Positions 1 to 6,671 of a DNA stretch of 10,100 bases are shown in pieces. The notes under the pieces are model-generated. The model did not search any database, was not told the origin of the DNA, and saw nothing but the letters and a program-made list of their open reading frames with translations. A program made the position numbers and the translations under genes. This stretch comes from Candidatus Peribacteraceae bacterium. GTDB lineage: Bacteria > Patescibacteriota > Gracilibacteria > Peribacterales > Peribacteraceae. Position 1 is the stretch's first letter; each line of letters opens with the position of its first letter. The stretch covers positions 1 through 10,100 of the forward strand of contig JAQUNQ010000038.1 of assembly GCA_028717505.1 (NCBI GenBank), read 5' to 3'.

Positions 1-1393
1 GCTTGCGTTTTCCCTCGTCGAGGTAGATGGGCTCCTTCTCGTATACGATGCTGTAGTTATTGCTGTCGAAGAGGGGGGCATTCACCATCGCAAGGATCCG
101 CCCGGTCTTCGGATCGAGGACGATAGCCTGCCCGCTGTCCGCCTCGAAATCCTTCACAGAGCGCTCCATGATGGCCTCCACCTCCTCCTGAATGGAACGA
201 TCGACAGTCAGGACGACCGAGTCGCCATCCTTCGGATCGACGATCGTCTGCTCCGCCGTGAGGATCTGCCCGCCCGTCGGATCGCTCACCGTACTGATGA
301 GACCTTCCTGCCCGCGGAGTTGTGGGTCGAAGGTGCGCTCGATGCCGTACTGCGCCTCCTGCGTCGCATTGAGGAACCCCACGACGTTGGAGGCGAGGGT
401 GGAATCGGGATAGAAGCGCCAGTGCTCGGCAAGCAGGGCAATGGAGCGGAGAGGATCTGCGATCTGCTCCGCAGCGGAAGGATTCGCGGCGGCCTTCTTG
501 CGTCGCAGGGTTTCCTGCTGGGACTGCTGCTGTACCTCGCGGATGCGTGCGGAGAGGACGGGCGGCAGGCGTCGCATGACGGACACGTAGCGCAGGGGGC
601 GGCTGCGCAGGAGGTTGCGGAGGACAGCGGCGTCCATCTCGAGGATCCCCGAGAGCTTGCGCGCGGTCTCCGTGATGCCCGACTGGTTCACTTCCTCCGG
701 ATCCGCGTAGATCAGCTTGCCATCCACATTGACGTTGATGCCGTTGATTCCAAGCTCCTGCACGCTGCGTATCTGGAGCTTCGTGGCGCCGTACATGAGC
801 GGGACGAAGCGCACGCGCTTCTCCGCGATGAGCTCCTCGATGTTCCGCGCGAAGCGGCGACGCACCTCCGTGACATCGGGGAGGACGAGATCTGACGGGA
901 GCGGCAGCTCTTTCGGGAGCGGCTCGAGGAGCTGCTCCGGCTTGATAGTACGGACACGTTCGAAGGGGTCGAATGCGGGAGCGAAGTAATCCATGAGCTC
1001 CCGGGGGCAGCTCTGCGCGCCCTTCGCGCAGGCATCACAAAACTCCGGTGTCACGAGAATGTCCGCGAGCGTCTCGGCGACGAGCGTCGGATCATCGGTG
1101 ATGAGCGGATCGACGTACACGAGATCGAGCGTCGTATTCGTCGCGAGAATGCTCGTCTCCCCCGTCTTGCTGCTGAGAGCGAGGATCTCGCCGCGACGCG
1201 CGGGGAGGACGACCCCCCCATAGTGCTGCGCCTGCGCGGAGGCGAGGAATTCGTCCCCGCGGAGCAGCTGCAGCTCGAGGAGCCGCGCCACCACCACGAG
1301 CGCGCAGAGGAAGAGGAACGCATGCACGAGGAACATCCGCTGATAGAGGGAGCGGTTGCGCTGGGTTTCCGAGAGCGGACGGTACGCGGACAT
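1..1393 (-). CDS. Class B penicillin-binding protein (PBP2/FtsI type), 3' end beyond the window
   Basis: A peptidoglycan transpeptidase that would cross-link stem peptides on the outer face of the cytoplasmic membrane. The first 464 residues are visible. Residues 20-38 form one hydrophobic N-terminal anchor. The PBP dimerisation region follows, with the start-of-domain motif LPARRGEIL at 63-71. The run NVVGFLNATQEAQYGIE (336-352) and the L-R-G-QEG stretch (359-364) are typical of class B PBPs. The transpeptidase domain begins near 395, with AIVLDPKTGRILAMVN at 423-438. The catalytic SxxK, SxN and KTG motifs lie beyond the left edge and cannot be checked. The 100-330 region is longer than usual, with three cysteines (C119, C122, C129) and a Q/R/K-rich helix near 285-300. 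ATG 1393 is chosen because the anchor follows it closely and a -10-like box lies just upstream; no Shine-Dalgarno is seen. PBP2 and FtsI cannot be separated from this part. Confidence 0.87.
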   Translation of the reverse strand, partial: MSAYRPLSETQRNRSLYQRMFLVHAFLFLCALVVVARLLELQLLRGDEFLASAQAQHYGGVVLPARRGEILALSSKTGETSILATNTTLDLVYVDPLITDDPTLVAETLADILVTPEFCDACAKGAQSCPRELMDYFAPAFDPFERVRTIKPEQLLEPLPKELPLPSDLVLPDVTEVRRRFARNIEELIAEKRVRFVPLMYGATKLQIRSVQELGINGINVNVDGKLIYADPEEVNQSGITETARKLSGILEMDAAVLRNLLRSRPLRYVSVMRRLPPVLSARIREVQQQSQQETLRRKKAAANPSAAEQIADPLRSIALLAEHWRFYPDSTLASNVVGFLNATQEAQYGIERTFDPQLRGQEGLISTVSDPTGGQILTAEQTIVDPKDGDSVVLTVDRSIQEEVEAIMERSVKDFEADSGQAIVLDPKTGRILAMVNAPLFDSNNYSIVYEKEPIYLDEGKRK

Positions 1394-1402
1394 GGGGCCG
1401 CC

Positions 1403-1408
1403 AGTATA
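1403..1408 (-). promoter_or_regulatory. Putative -10 box of the penicillin-binding protein gene
   Basis: On the minus strand TATACT (5 of 6 to TATAAT) lies 9 bases before the ATG at 1393, so transcription would start about 0-4 bases before the codon, giving a leaderless or nearly leaderless mRNA. The hexamer 17 bases upstream (TCGGCG) matches the -35 consensus poorly. Confidence 0.4.
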
Positions 1409-1454
1409 GGACAGGAAGGGTGAAGCGCCGAGTGGCCGTCATCAGGCATTGATG

Positions 1455-1571
1455 GCGAAGCGAAGCTTTGACGAAGCTATAAGACGTGTAAGCCATAAGC
1501 TCTCTGCATGGAGAATCCTGCTCATGTAACGAAGCGCTTACAGCTTAATGGCTTAAGGCCTCAGGCTTCGC
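1455..1571. repeat. Nested inverted repeats in the divergent PBP/ATPase intergenic region
   Basis: The outer arms GCGAAGC (1455-1461) and GCTTCGC (1565-1571) enclose inner arms TAAGCCATAAGC (1489-1500) and GCTTAATGGCTTA (1543-1555), which pair with one bulged base. The stretch is also rich in the words GAAGC, AAGC and TAAGC. It sits between two divergent promoters, so it could be an operator, but it may equally be an intergenic repeat remnant. No gene is supported in 1394-1611. Confidence 0.4.
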
Positions 1572-1596
1572 ACAGATGGCTCAAACTCAACATTTG

Positions 1597-1605
1597 TGCT
1601 ATGAT
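1597..1605 (+). promoter_or_regulatory. Extended -10 promoter of the ATPase gene
   Basis: TGCTATGAT is an extended -10 element (TGn plus TATGAT). The -10 hexamer ends 6 bases before the ATG at 1612, so the predicted transcript starts at or within a base or two of that ATG. This supports a leaderless mRNA and the 1612 start over the in-frame ATG at 1576, which lies upstream of the promoter. No good -35 is visible, as is common for extended -10 promoters. Confidence 0.5.
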
Positions 1606-1611
1606 AATGGG

Positions 1612-2742
1612 ATGGCTCCGAACACCTGGGAGCAGATGGACGGCAAGACGCTCCTCGAGACGCTGCAGCAGTACTGCGTGCGAGAGGGGATCTCCGATAT
1701 TCACACCTCCCCCGAGAAGGAGTTCGTCCGCTTCGAGGTGCGTATCCACGGAGTTCTGGAACCTCTCGCGCACATCAAGCAGCAAACCTACATCGACTTC
1801 GTGCGTCATGTGAAATTCGCCGCACGCCTGAAGATGAACATCACGAATATCCCGCAGGACGGCCAGTACACCTTCGAGGGCACGATGCAGAACGCCCAGG
1901 GATCACCCGAGCGATGGACCGTGAACATCCGCGTCGCCATCATCCCGTCACGCTTCGGCGAGACGCTCACGCTCCGCCTGCTCGACCCGCGGCGCGGCAT
2001 CGTCCCCCTCGATCAGCTCGGTTTCCCGGAGAGCATGAAGCAGCAGCTCGCTGACGTGATGAAACACGCCAACGGGCTCTTCCTCGTCACGGGGCCCACG
2101 GGATCAGGGAAGACGACCACGCTCTACGCGCTCCTCCAGACACTCATCGGCACCAAGCGCAATATCACCACGCTGGAGAACCCGATTGAGTACGAGATCG
2201 GCGGCATCGTCCAGAGCCAGATCGATCCGGATCACGACTTCACCTTCGCCTCGGGGCTGCGCTCGCTCCTCCGCCACGACCCCGACATCATCCTCGTCGG
2301 CGAGATCCGCGACCTCGAGACGGCGCAGACTGCCATCGACGCCTCCCTCACGGGCCACCTCGTGCTCTCCACCCTCCACACGAATTCCTCCATCGAGGCC
2401 ATCCCGCGTCTCCTCTCCATGGGCGTGAGTCCCTACACGTTCGGCCCCGCGCTTCGCGGCATCCTCGCACAACGTCTCGTCCGCACGCTCACGGAACCCT
2501 GTCGCGCCCCGGGCGCGCAGTGCGACCCACGGGACAGCAAGAGCTACGGCGGCCGCACTGTAATCGCCGAACTGCTCATCGCCACCACCGAAATACAAAA
2601 CCTTGTCCTCCAGAACGAGACGGCGCAGCAAATCGAGGAAGCCGCCCGCAAGCAGGGGTTCACCTCCATGCGCGAGATGGGGCTCACACTCGTGAAGCAG
2701 AAGATCACATCGATGTCCGAGGTGGAACGCGTGACTTCGTGA
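1612..2742 (+). CDS. GspE/PilB/PilT-family secretion or type IV pilus ATPase
   Basis: A hexameric AAA-like motor ATPase of the type II secretion/type IV pilus superfamily, expected at the cytoplasmic face of the membrane. With the 1612 start it is 376 residues. The family N2-like start is GISDIHTSP (26-34). The Walker A is GPTGSGKTTT (161-170), the Asp box TTLENPIEYE (186-195), the Walker B DPDIILVGEIRD (223-234) and the His box GHLVLSTLHTN (248-258). All are intact, so the enzyme should be active. It lacks the long N-terminal MshEN domain of typical PilB/GspE proteins and is close to PilT in length. The C-terminal region keeps GRTVIAELL (314-322), which is PilB/GspE-like, but has only two cysteines (C297, C304) where those proteins carry a tetracysteine zinc site. 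No pilin, PilC or prepilin peptidase gene is in the window. Extension versus retraction motor cannot be decided. The start at 1612 follows from the promoter position; an in-frame ATG at 1576 is less likely. Confidence 0.92.
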   Translation: MAPNTWEQMDGKTLLETLQQYCVREGISDIHTSPEKEFVRFEVRIHGVLEPLAHIKQQTYIDFVRHVKFAARLKMNITNIPQDGQYTFEGTMQNAQGSPERWTVNIRVAIIPSRFGETLTLRLLDPRRGIVPLDQLGFPESMKQQLADVMKHANGLFLVTGPTGSGKTTTLYALLQTLIGTKRNITTLENPIEYEIGGIVQSQIDPDHDFTFASGLRSLLRHDPDIILVGEIRDLETAQTAIDASLTGHLVLSTLHTNSSIEAIPRLLSMGVSPYTFGPALRGILAQRLVRTLTEPCRAPGAQCDPRDSKSYGGRTVIAELLIATTEIQNLVLQNETAQQIEEAARKQGFTSMREMGLTLVKQKITSMSEVERVTS

Positions 2743-2763
2743 GCGGGCAGGGAAAAGGAAACC

Positions 2764-2792
2764 TTGCCACGCGGAGGAGGGCAGTCTAGGAT
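2764..2792 (+). promoter_or_regulatory. Sigma-70-like promoter of the FecR-domain gene
   Basis: TTGCCA (2764-2769, 5 of 6 to TTGACA) and TAGGAT (2787-2792, 4 of 6 to TATAAT) are spaced by exactly 17 bases in the 68-base gap after the ATPase stop. The predicted start near 2799 leaves a leader of about 11 bases before the TTG at 2811. The FecR gene therefore probably has its own promoter and does not depend only on read-through. Confidence 0.55.
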
Positions 2793-2810
2793 GACAAGCC
2801 ATCCTCCCTC

Positions 2811-4544
2811 TTGTTCGTGTTCTCGAATCGTCACCGCCACGGCTTCTATCCCCTGGCACAATCGTCGCCCAAGACGCGGGTGATCCGCTCTGCTCTCGGC
2901 GTCGTTCTCCTCCTCATCCTGCTCTACATCGTCGGATCATGGACGCTCGATCGCTTCGGGATCGGGACTTCAACCAAGCAGACTGCCGTTGCCCTCGCGA
3001 TTGAGAAGAGGGGAGTCACGCAGGTCTCCCTGGATGGAAGTGACTTCACGCAGGCGGAGACCGACCTCAAGCTCTACAGCAGCGACCGCGTGAAGACGGG
3101 GCCGAATTCCTCCGCGACACTCACCTTCTTCGACGGGACAATGCTGCGCCTCGCGGAGCGCACGGATCTGAGCATCCTGAAGAGCGACCTCTCCACGAAG
3201 GAATCGACGCTCTCCGTCGAACTCCATGACGGCACCCTCTGGATCCTCACGCCCACACGGGCCGCCTTTTCCGGCGCCATCGTCCGCACCATCGAGACGA
3301 GCGCCCTCACCTTCGCCCTCCCCTCCCGCACCGAAGCGGTGCTTGCCCCCCGCGCCGTCACGGTCTTCGCCGCGGATGGCCTCGGCATCCAGGCCTCCAT
3401 CCCGCGCGTCGCCCTCCCCATTATCATCGGAGAAGGGCAGCAATTCTCGCTCCCCGAGAGCGCCTCCGTGAAGGAGGATCTCTACCAGTACCGCTCCCCC
3501 CTCGATTCGCGCACCCTCCTCTCCTCCTTCGTGGAGGAGAGCCGCTCGCTCGTCGCCCTGCGCGAGAGCGGACAGGACATCGTGATGGGCAGTGGCGCCC
3601 TGACGGGCGGAGACACGAATGCCATCCTCACCGTCACGAACCCCGCGAACGACAGCACCGTGCTGAGCGCCACCGTGAAGGTGGAGGGGCAGGTGAGCAG
3701 GAAGGTCGCCTCCGTGCGGATCAACGGCTACCTCGCGCGCATCGACGATGCGAAGCGCACCTTCTCGCAGGAGCTCACGCTCCCCGACGAGGATGAGGTG
3801 AGTATCACCGTGGAGGCGCTTGATGAGCAGGGAAACGTCCTCGAGAAGACCCTCCGGCGCCTCACGCGCGACCGGAAGCCGCCCGCGCCCCCTGCCTTCA
3901 CCGTGCCGGCGAAGACCGGAGAGACGTACCGCACGCAGCAGACGGAACTCGTCATCCGCGGCTCAGCACCACAGGACGCTATCGGCATCGTCGTGAACGA
4001 TTACCGCCTGCAACTCTTCAAGCCGGAGAGCGGCGAGTGGAGCTACCTCGCCTCCACGAAACTCGCGAACTTCCAGGAAGGGGAGAATATCTTCACTGCC
4101 TATGCCATCAATGCAGGAGGCTACCAGAGCGACCCCGTCACCCTCACGATCATCCTCGGCGGCGAGGGGGAGGGCGTGATCGCGCGGCCCGCGACGCAGA
4201 CCGGCGCAGCCGTCTCCTCGGCGAAGGAAGTCACGGAAGCTGAGCTCCCGCAGAACGCACCGCTCCTGCCGGGAACTCTCACGGTCACCGGCCCGACGCC
4301 CGGCGCCGCGCACACCGCGACCGGGAGCAGCCTCCTCCTCGAAGGAACCGTCCCGAAGGAGACCGCGAGCGTGTGGGTGAACGGCTACAAGCTGCGCCTC
4401 TACACCGCCGGCAAGACCTTCTGGAACTACATCGCCGACGTGCAGTACGGAACGCTCAAGAAGGGGATGAATACCTACGTGATCAACGCACGCAACGCCG
4501 AAGGGAAGATCCTCGATACGCTCACGTACACGGTGACCTACTGA
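2811..4544 (+). CDS. Membrane-anchored FecR-domain protein with three Ig-like (beta-sandwich) repeats
   Basis: A 577-residue extracytoplasmic protein. After a short basic N-terminus a single transmembrane helix spans about 27-46 with no signal peptidase site, so it should be an N-in anchor with the rest outside. A FecR-type domain covers about 75-215; its hallmark is the stretch around 92-122 (DRVKTG...ATLTFFDGT..RLAERTDLSI). Three related beta repeats follow at about 273-348, 380-447 and 508-575. Each carries G-x(n)-V-x-V/I-N-G/D-Y-x-L/A and ends with a strand pattern such as GENIFTAYAINAGG. A low-complexity linker (450-490) precedes the last repeat. The function is unknown: FecR domains occur in anti-sigma sensors and in surface proteins, and nothing here (no sigma factor, no TonB receptor) supports signalling. 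Start: TTG 2811 is the first candidate after the in-frame stop at 2787; GTG 2817 is an alternative. No Shine-Dalgarno is visible. Confidence 0.85.
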   Translation: MFVFSNRHRHGFYPLAQSSPKTRVIRSALGVVLLLILLYIVGSWTLDRFGIGTSTKQTAVALAIEKRGVTQVSLDGSDFTQAETDLKLYSSDRVKTGPNSSATLTFFDGTMLRLAERTDLSILKSDLSTKESTLSVELHDGTLWILTPTRAAFSGAIVRTIETSALTFALPSRTEAVLAPRAVTVFAADGLGIQASIPRVALPIIIGEGQQFSLPESASVKEDLYQYRSPLDSRTLLSSFVEESRSLVALRESGQDIVMGSGALTGGDTNAILTVTNPANDSTVLSATVKVEGQVSRKVASVRINGYLARIDDAKRTFSQELTLPDEDEVSITVEALDEQGNVLEKTLRRLTRDRKPPAPPAFTVPAKTGETYRTQQTELVIRGSAPQDAIGIVVNDYRLQLFKPESGEWSYLASTKLANFQEGENIFTAYAINAGGYQSDPVTLTIILGGEGEGVIARPATQTGAAVSSAKEVTEAELPQNAPLLPGTLTVTGPTPGAAHTATGSSLLLEGTVPKETASVWVNGYKLRLYTAGKTFWNYIADVQYGTLKKGMNTYVINARNAEGKILDTLTYTVTY

Positions 4545-4548
4545 TGCC

Positions 4549-5064
4549 ATGAGTGATCGAGAACAACAGCCCACTGCACCCGACGATCTTCTTGATCATG
4601 AGGAGTCTCGAAGGAGAAGGCAGGGATTGGTAACAGCACTCCTGCGGAGCACGACTGCTCCGGAGGGAGAGGCGTTCGCGCTCGCTTCCGATGGCAATCT
4701 CCTCGAGCACCTCCCCCCGGCAATCAGCAGCCTTCGGGAAGAGCAAGTCCGCCCCGCGCTCGCGCGCCTCCTCCTCGTCGCGAACGGGCATGGCACGCCG
4801 TGCCTGCCGGAGGGGGAAGCGTGTGCACGGGAAGTCCGCCTCCTCTCTGCAGACAATGCCACGACGGACGACTTCGCCTGCGTGGCCCCCGCCATCGTGC
4901 TCTGCTCTCCCCATCCCGCAAAGCAGAGAACAGAAGAGGGATACCGCACGATGAGTCTCTGCTTCGATCATCCCCACATGTTCGCTGCCCTGCGCGAGCA
5001 CTTCGATCACCTGTGGGAACAGGCGCAACCGCTCGCAGGAGGCGTCACGGAAGGGGGAGCTTGA
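4549..5064 (+). CDS. Small protein with a C-terminal segment like TrmB-family effector domains
   Basis: 171 residues, no signal peptide or membrane segment, rich in Glu, Arg and Ala. It starts 5 bases after the FecR stop, so it is probably co-transcribed and translationally coupled. The N-terminal 30 residues are very charged (ESRRRRQ at 19-25). The C-terminal part (about 97-161) reads as alternating strands followed by an amphipathic helix, with R-TMSLCFDHPHMFAALREHFDHLW. The pattern of a strand, D-x-P, then a helix ending F-D-x-L-W resembles the end of the effector domain of TrmB-like regulators, but no helix-turn-helix is present. The resemblance is from memory and is weak. Its 3' end overlaps the convergent RluA gene by 20 bases. 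Minus-strand ORFs over the same bases are less convincing because this one is phased with the FecR gene. Function unknown. Confidence 0.6.
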   Translation: MSDREQQPTAPDDLLDHEESRRRRQGLVTALLRSTTAPEGEAFALASDGNLLEHLPPAISSLREEQVRPALARLLLVANGHGTPCLPEGEACAREVRLLSADNATTDDFACVAPAIVLCSPHPAKQRTEEGYRTMSLCFDHPHMFAALREHFDHLWEQAQPLAGGVTEGGA

Positions 5065-5980
5065 GGTTTTTCGCTGCCTGCCGGAACGCGGGTGGCGGAG
5101 ACAGGGTGATCGCATGGTTTCGCTCATCTGCCGGCGACTGGAACGTGAGCTTCCACGCATGGAGGCAGAGTCCCGCGATCCCCGCGCGCTCCGCGACCCG
5201 TGCGCTCTCCGACGAGTGGTACGTGGGATCGCCGAGGAGGGGATGACCGATGGCGGAGAGGTGGACGCGGATCTGGTGCGTCCGGCCCGTGTGGAGATCA
5301 CAGGCGAGGAGCGCGGCACCTTGTGTCTGAGCGAGCAGGTGGTACGTCGTGCGGGCTGCGCGGCTCACGCCCGTCCGCAGAACGGACATGCGCGTCCGGT
5401 CCGTGAGGTTCCGGCCGATGGGCGCGTCGATCGTCGCCTCCCGGTGCGCGGGCACGCCCGCGACGATGGCAAGGTACGTCTTCCCGATCGTCCGGTCCTT
5501 GAACTGCTTCTGGAGCTCCCGGTGGGCGGCCGGGGATTTGGCGATGAGCAGGCACCCCGTCGTCTCGCGGTCCAACCGGTGCACGAGGACGTGCGCGGCG
5601 TCGAAGGGAAGGCGCTTCTTCTTGAAGAGGCAGGCAATCCCGTTCAGGAGCGTTTCCGTTCCGGGCGCCATGCTCCCCGCCGGATGGACGGAAAGGCCTG
5701 CAGGCTTCTCGATCACGAAGCAGGACGCATCCTCGTAGAGAATCTTCAGATGCTGATCCACCGGCGTGATATGTGATTCCGATGCCGGCTCCTCCTTCCT
5801 CGAACATTCCACGGCGTCGCCCACCCGGAGACGGTGCGCGGGCTTGCGGACGATCCGCCCGTTCACGAGGACACACCCGGCACGGATGAGCTGTCCCGTC
5901 TTCACGCGACTCACGGAGGGATCCGCCTTCGCAAGGAAGACATCGAGACGCATCGCCGCATCGGCAACCCAAGAAGGCAT
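5045..5980 (-). CDS. RluA-family 23S rRNA pseudouridine synthase with S4 domain
   Basis: Isomerises specific uridines to pseudouridine in RNA, most likely 23S rRNA. The 311 residues hold an S4 RNA-binding domain (about 11-58: RLDVFLAKADPSVSR..., then GCVLVNGRIVRKP) followed by the RluA catalytic domain. Motif II is HRLDRETTG (134-142) with catalytic Asp137. The second signature GRTHQIRVHL lies at 232-241 and the terminal LCLHAWKL at 271-278. The S4-plus-catalytic layout is like RluC/RluD, but the target position cannot be read from sequence, so no symbol is given. The ATG at 5980 sits 6 bases after an extended -10 box, which favours a leaderless start there; ATG 5953 (residue 10, just before the S4 domain) is the alternative. 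It is divergent from the hairpin-rich region upstream of tyrS and convergent with the small protein at 4549-5064. Confidence 0.96.
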   Translation of the reverse strand: MPSWVADAAMRLDVFLAKADPSVSRVKTGQLIRAGCVLVNGRIVRKPAHRLRVGDAVECSRKEEPASESHITPVDQHLKILYEDASCFVIEKPAGLSVHPAGSMAPGTETLLNGIACLFKKKRLPFDAAHVLVHRLDRETTGCLLIAKSPAAHRELQKQFKDRTIGKTYLAIVAGVPAHREATIDAPIGRNLTDRTRMSVLRTGVSRAARTTYHLLAQTQGAALLACDLHTGRTHQIRVHLSAIGHPLLGDPTYHSSESARVAERAGIAGLCLHAWKLTFQSPADERNHAITLSPPPAFRQAAKNLKLPLP

Positions 5981-5986
5981 GGGACT

Positions 5987-5995
5987 ATTGTGCCA
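5987..5995 (-). promoter_or_regulatory. Extended -10 promoter of the pseudouridine synthase gene
   Basis: On the minus strand TGGCACAAT is an extended -10 (TGn plus CACAAT, 4 of 6). It ends 6 bases before the ATG at 5980, so the transcript should begin at the start codon. No recognisable -35 is present. Confidence 0.45.
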
Positions 5996-6119
5996 GAATA
6001 TCCGCTCTGCCGCTCAGGAAGGAGACACGCAGATACAAAAACAACAGGCAGCCAAGGGATGGTCCCGCGCGCCACGGGGGGTGAAGGGGGGAGGCCCTGT
6101 CCGCGAACATTGCCGACAA

Positions 6120-6148
6120 GTCTGCTCCGAAGCCTTGGAGGAGCAGAC
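6120..6148. repeat. Perfect 9-bp hairpin
   Basis: GTCTGCTCC (6120-6128) and GGAGCAGAC (6140-6148) pair perfectly across an 11-base loop. There is no T-tract on either side, so it is not an intrinsic terminator. It is the first of three hairpins in this intergenic region. Confidence 0.55.
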
Positions 6149-6202
6149 GAGGAGGCACAGGACCGGGTGGAGCGGGCTTTGGCGCGCGGTGCGCTCTCTT
6201 TG

Positions 6203-6235
6203 CTTCTTTCTCTGTCGGGTAGACAGAGAAAGAAG
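6203..6235. repeat. REP-like palindrome 1 (14-bp perfect stem)
   Basis: CTTCTTTCTCTGTC (6203-6216) and GACAGAGAAAGAAG (6222-6235) pair perfectly around the 5-base loop GGGTA. The stem is a polypyrimidine arm against a polypurine arm and closely resembles the next palindrome. No T-run follows, so a repetitive extragenic palindrome is more likely than a terminator. Confidence 0.7.
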
Positions 6236-6270
6236 GAATACTCCATCTGCTCCAACGGAAAGGAAGGATT

Positions 6271-6304
6271 GCCCTTTCTTTGTCAGGCGCGACAAAGAAA
6301 GGGC
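6271..6304. repeat. REP-like palindrome 2 (14-bp perfect stem)
   Basis: GCCCTTTCTTTGTC (6271-6284) and GACAAAGAAAGGGC (6291-6304) pair perfectly around AGGCGC. It shares the core TTTCT-TGTC / GACA-AGAAA with palindrome 1, 35 bases away. The pair therefore looks like two units of one repeat family with compensating base changes in the stem, arranged like a bacterial interspersed mosaic element. Confidence 0.7.
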
Positions 6305-6308
6305 GAAA

Positions 6309-6333
6309 CCCTTCGACTGCGCTCAGGACAGGG
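6309..6333. repeat. Dispersed TTCGACTGCGCTCAGG element, copy 1
   Basis: Contains TTCGACTGCGCTCAGG (6312-6327), repeated exactly at 9078-9093 and in inverted or variant form at 9048-9060 and 9138-9149. Its ends CCCT (6309-6312) and AGGG (6330-6333) are inverted repeats. The word TGAGCGCAGTCGAA is, from memory, a common intergenic repeat in many unrelated bacterial genomes. Confidence 0.6.
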
Positions 6334-6429
6334 AAAGCGCTGCGCCGATGACCCCCTCACGCTTAAGCCGCCTATCGGCGCGTTTCCGGGATTTTGTAGG
6401 TTGTTTTGTTGTGCACCTCAATCATTCAA

Positions 6430-6576
6430 ATGCGCATCACCATCGAGGAGCCTCCCCATTTTCCGTCGCAGCACGGGCTCCGCCACTCCTTCTTTGTTCT
6501 CCCCGCCAAAGCACACATCCTCGGCACGAACGAGCGGCTCGGGACGACGATCCGTCTCGTGGCCTTCCGCCGGTGA
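6430..6576 (+). CDS. Possible 48-residue small protein upstream of tyrS
   Basis: An ATG-started frame of 48 codons beginning MRITIEEPPHFP and ending with a basic tail (VAFRR), followed by TGA. The codons show the same preference for C or G at third positions as the neighbouring genes, and the N-terminus reads like a beta strand. The frame is open only from 6400, after a TAG at 6397. There is no Shine-Dalgarno and only a poor -10-like TCAAAT overlapping the start. I do not recognise the sequence. It could be a real small protein, a remnant of a decayed gene or a chance ORF. Confidence 0.28.
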   Translation: MRITIEEPPHFPSQHGLRHSFFVLPAKAHILGTNERLGTTIRLVAFRR

Positions 6577-6658
6577 CGTGGTGAGAGCCATGGGAACTCA
6601 TCCTAGCGTCAGGAGAGCTCCCCGCAAGTCCTCCCTACCGTTTTTTCCGCTCCCGCTG

Positions 6659-6664
6659 TATGCT
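6659..6664 (+). promoter_or_regulatory. Candidate -10 box of tyrS
   Basis: TATGCT (4 of 6) ends 7 bases before the ATG at 6672, the same spacing seen for the ATPase and pseudouridine synthase genes. It overlaps the alternative in-frame ATG at 6660, so if it is the promoter the 6672 start must be used. No clear -35 is visible. Confidence 0.3.
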
Positions 6665-6671
6665 CCCCGCG

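Larger units (their letters stand above)
5996..6658. other. Hairpin-rich divergent intergenic region between the pseudouridine synthase and tyrS
   Basis: About 660 bases without a convincing long gene. It holds three perfect hairpins, one dispersed palindromic element and one possible 48-residue ORF, each listed separately. Long plus-strand reading frames cross the region and continue, antisense or out of frame, into the pseudouridine synthase and tyrS genes. They look like by-products of GC-rich repeats and are not accepted as genes. No tRNA or CRISPR array was seen. Confidence 0.6.

Noticed and set aside
320..895. A 191-codon plus-strand frame opposite the penicillin-binding protein
   Set aside because: Antisense to a continuous, motif-bearing class B PBP frame.
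2104..2859. A 251-codon minus-strand frame opposite the ATPase
   Set aside because: Antisense shadow of a gene with all family motifs intact.
4522..5319. A 265-codon minus-strand frame covering the small gene and the end of the pseudouridine synthase
   Set aside because: It overlaps the well-supported synthase in another frame and the plus-strand gene coupled to the FecR gene; its sequence is low-complexity Ser/Arg.
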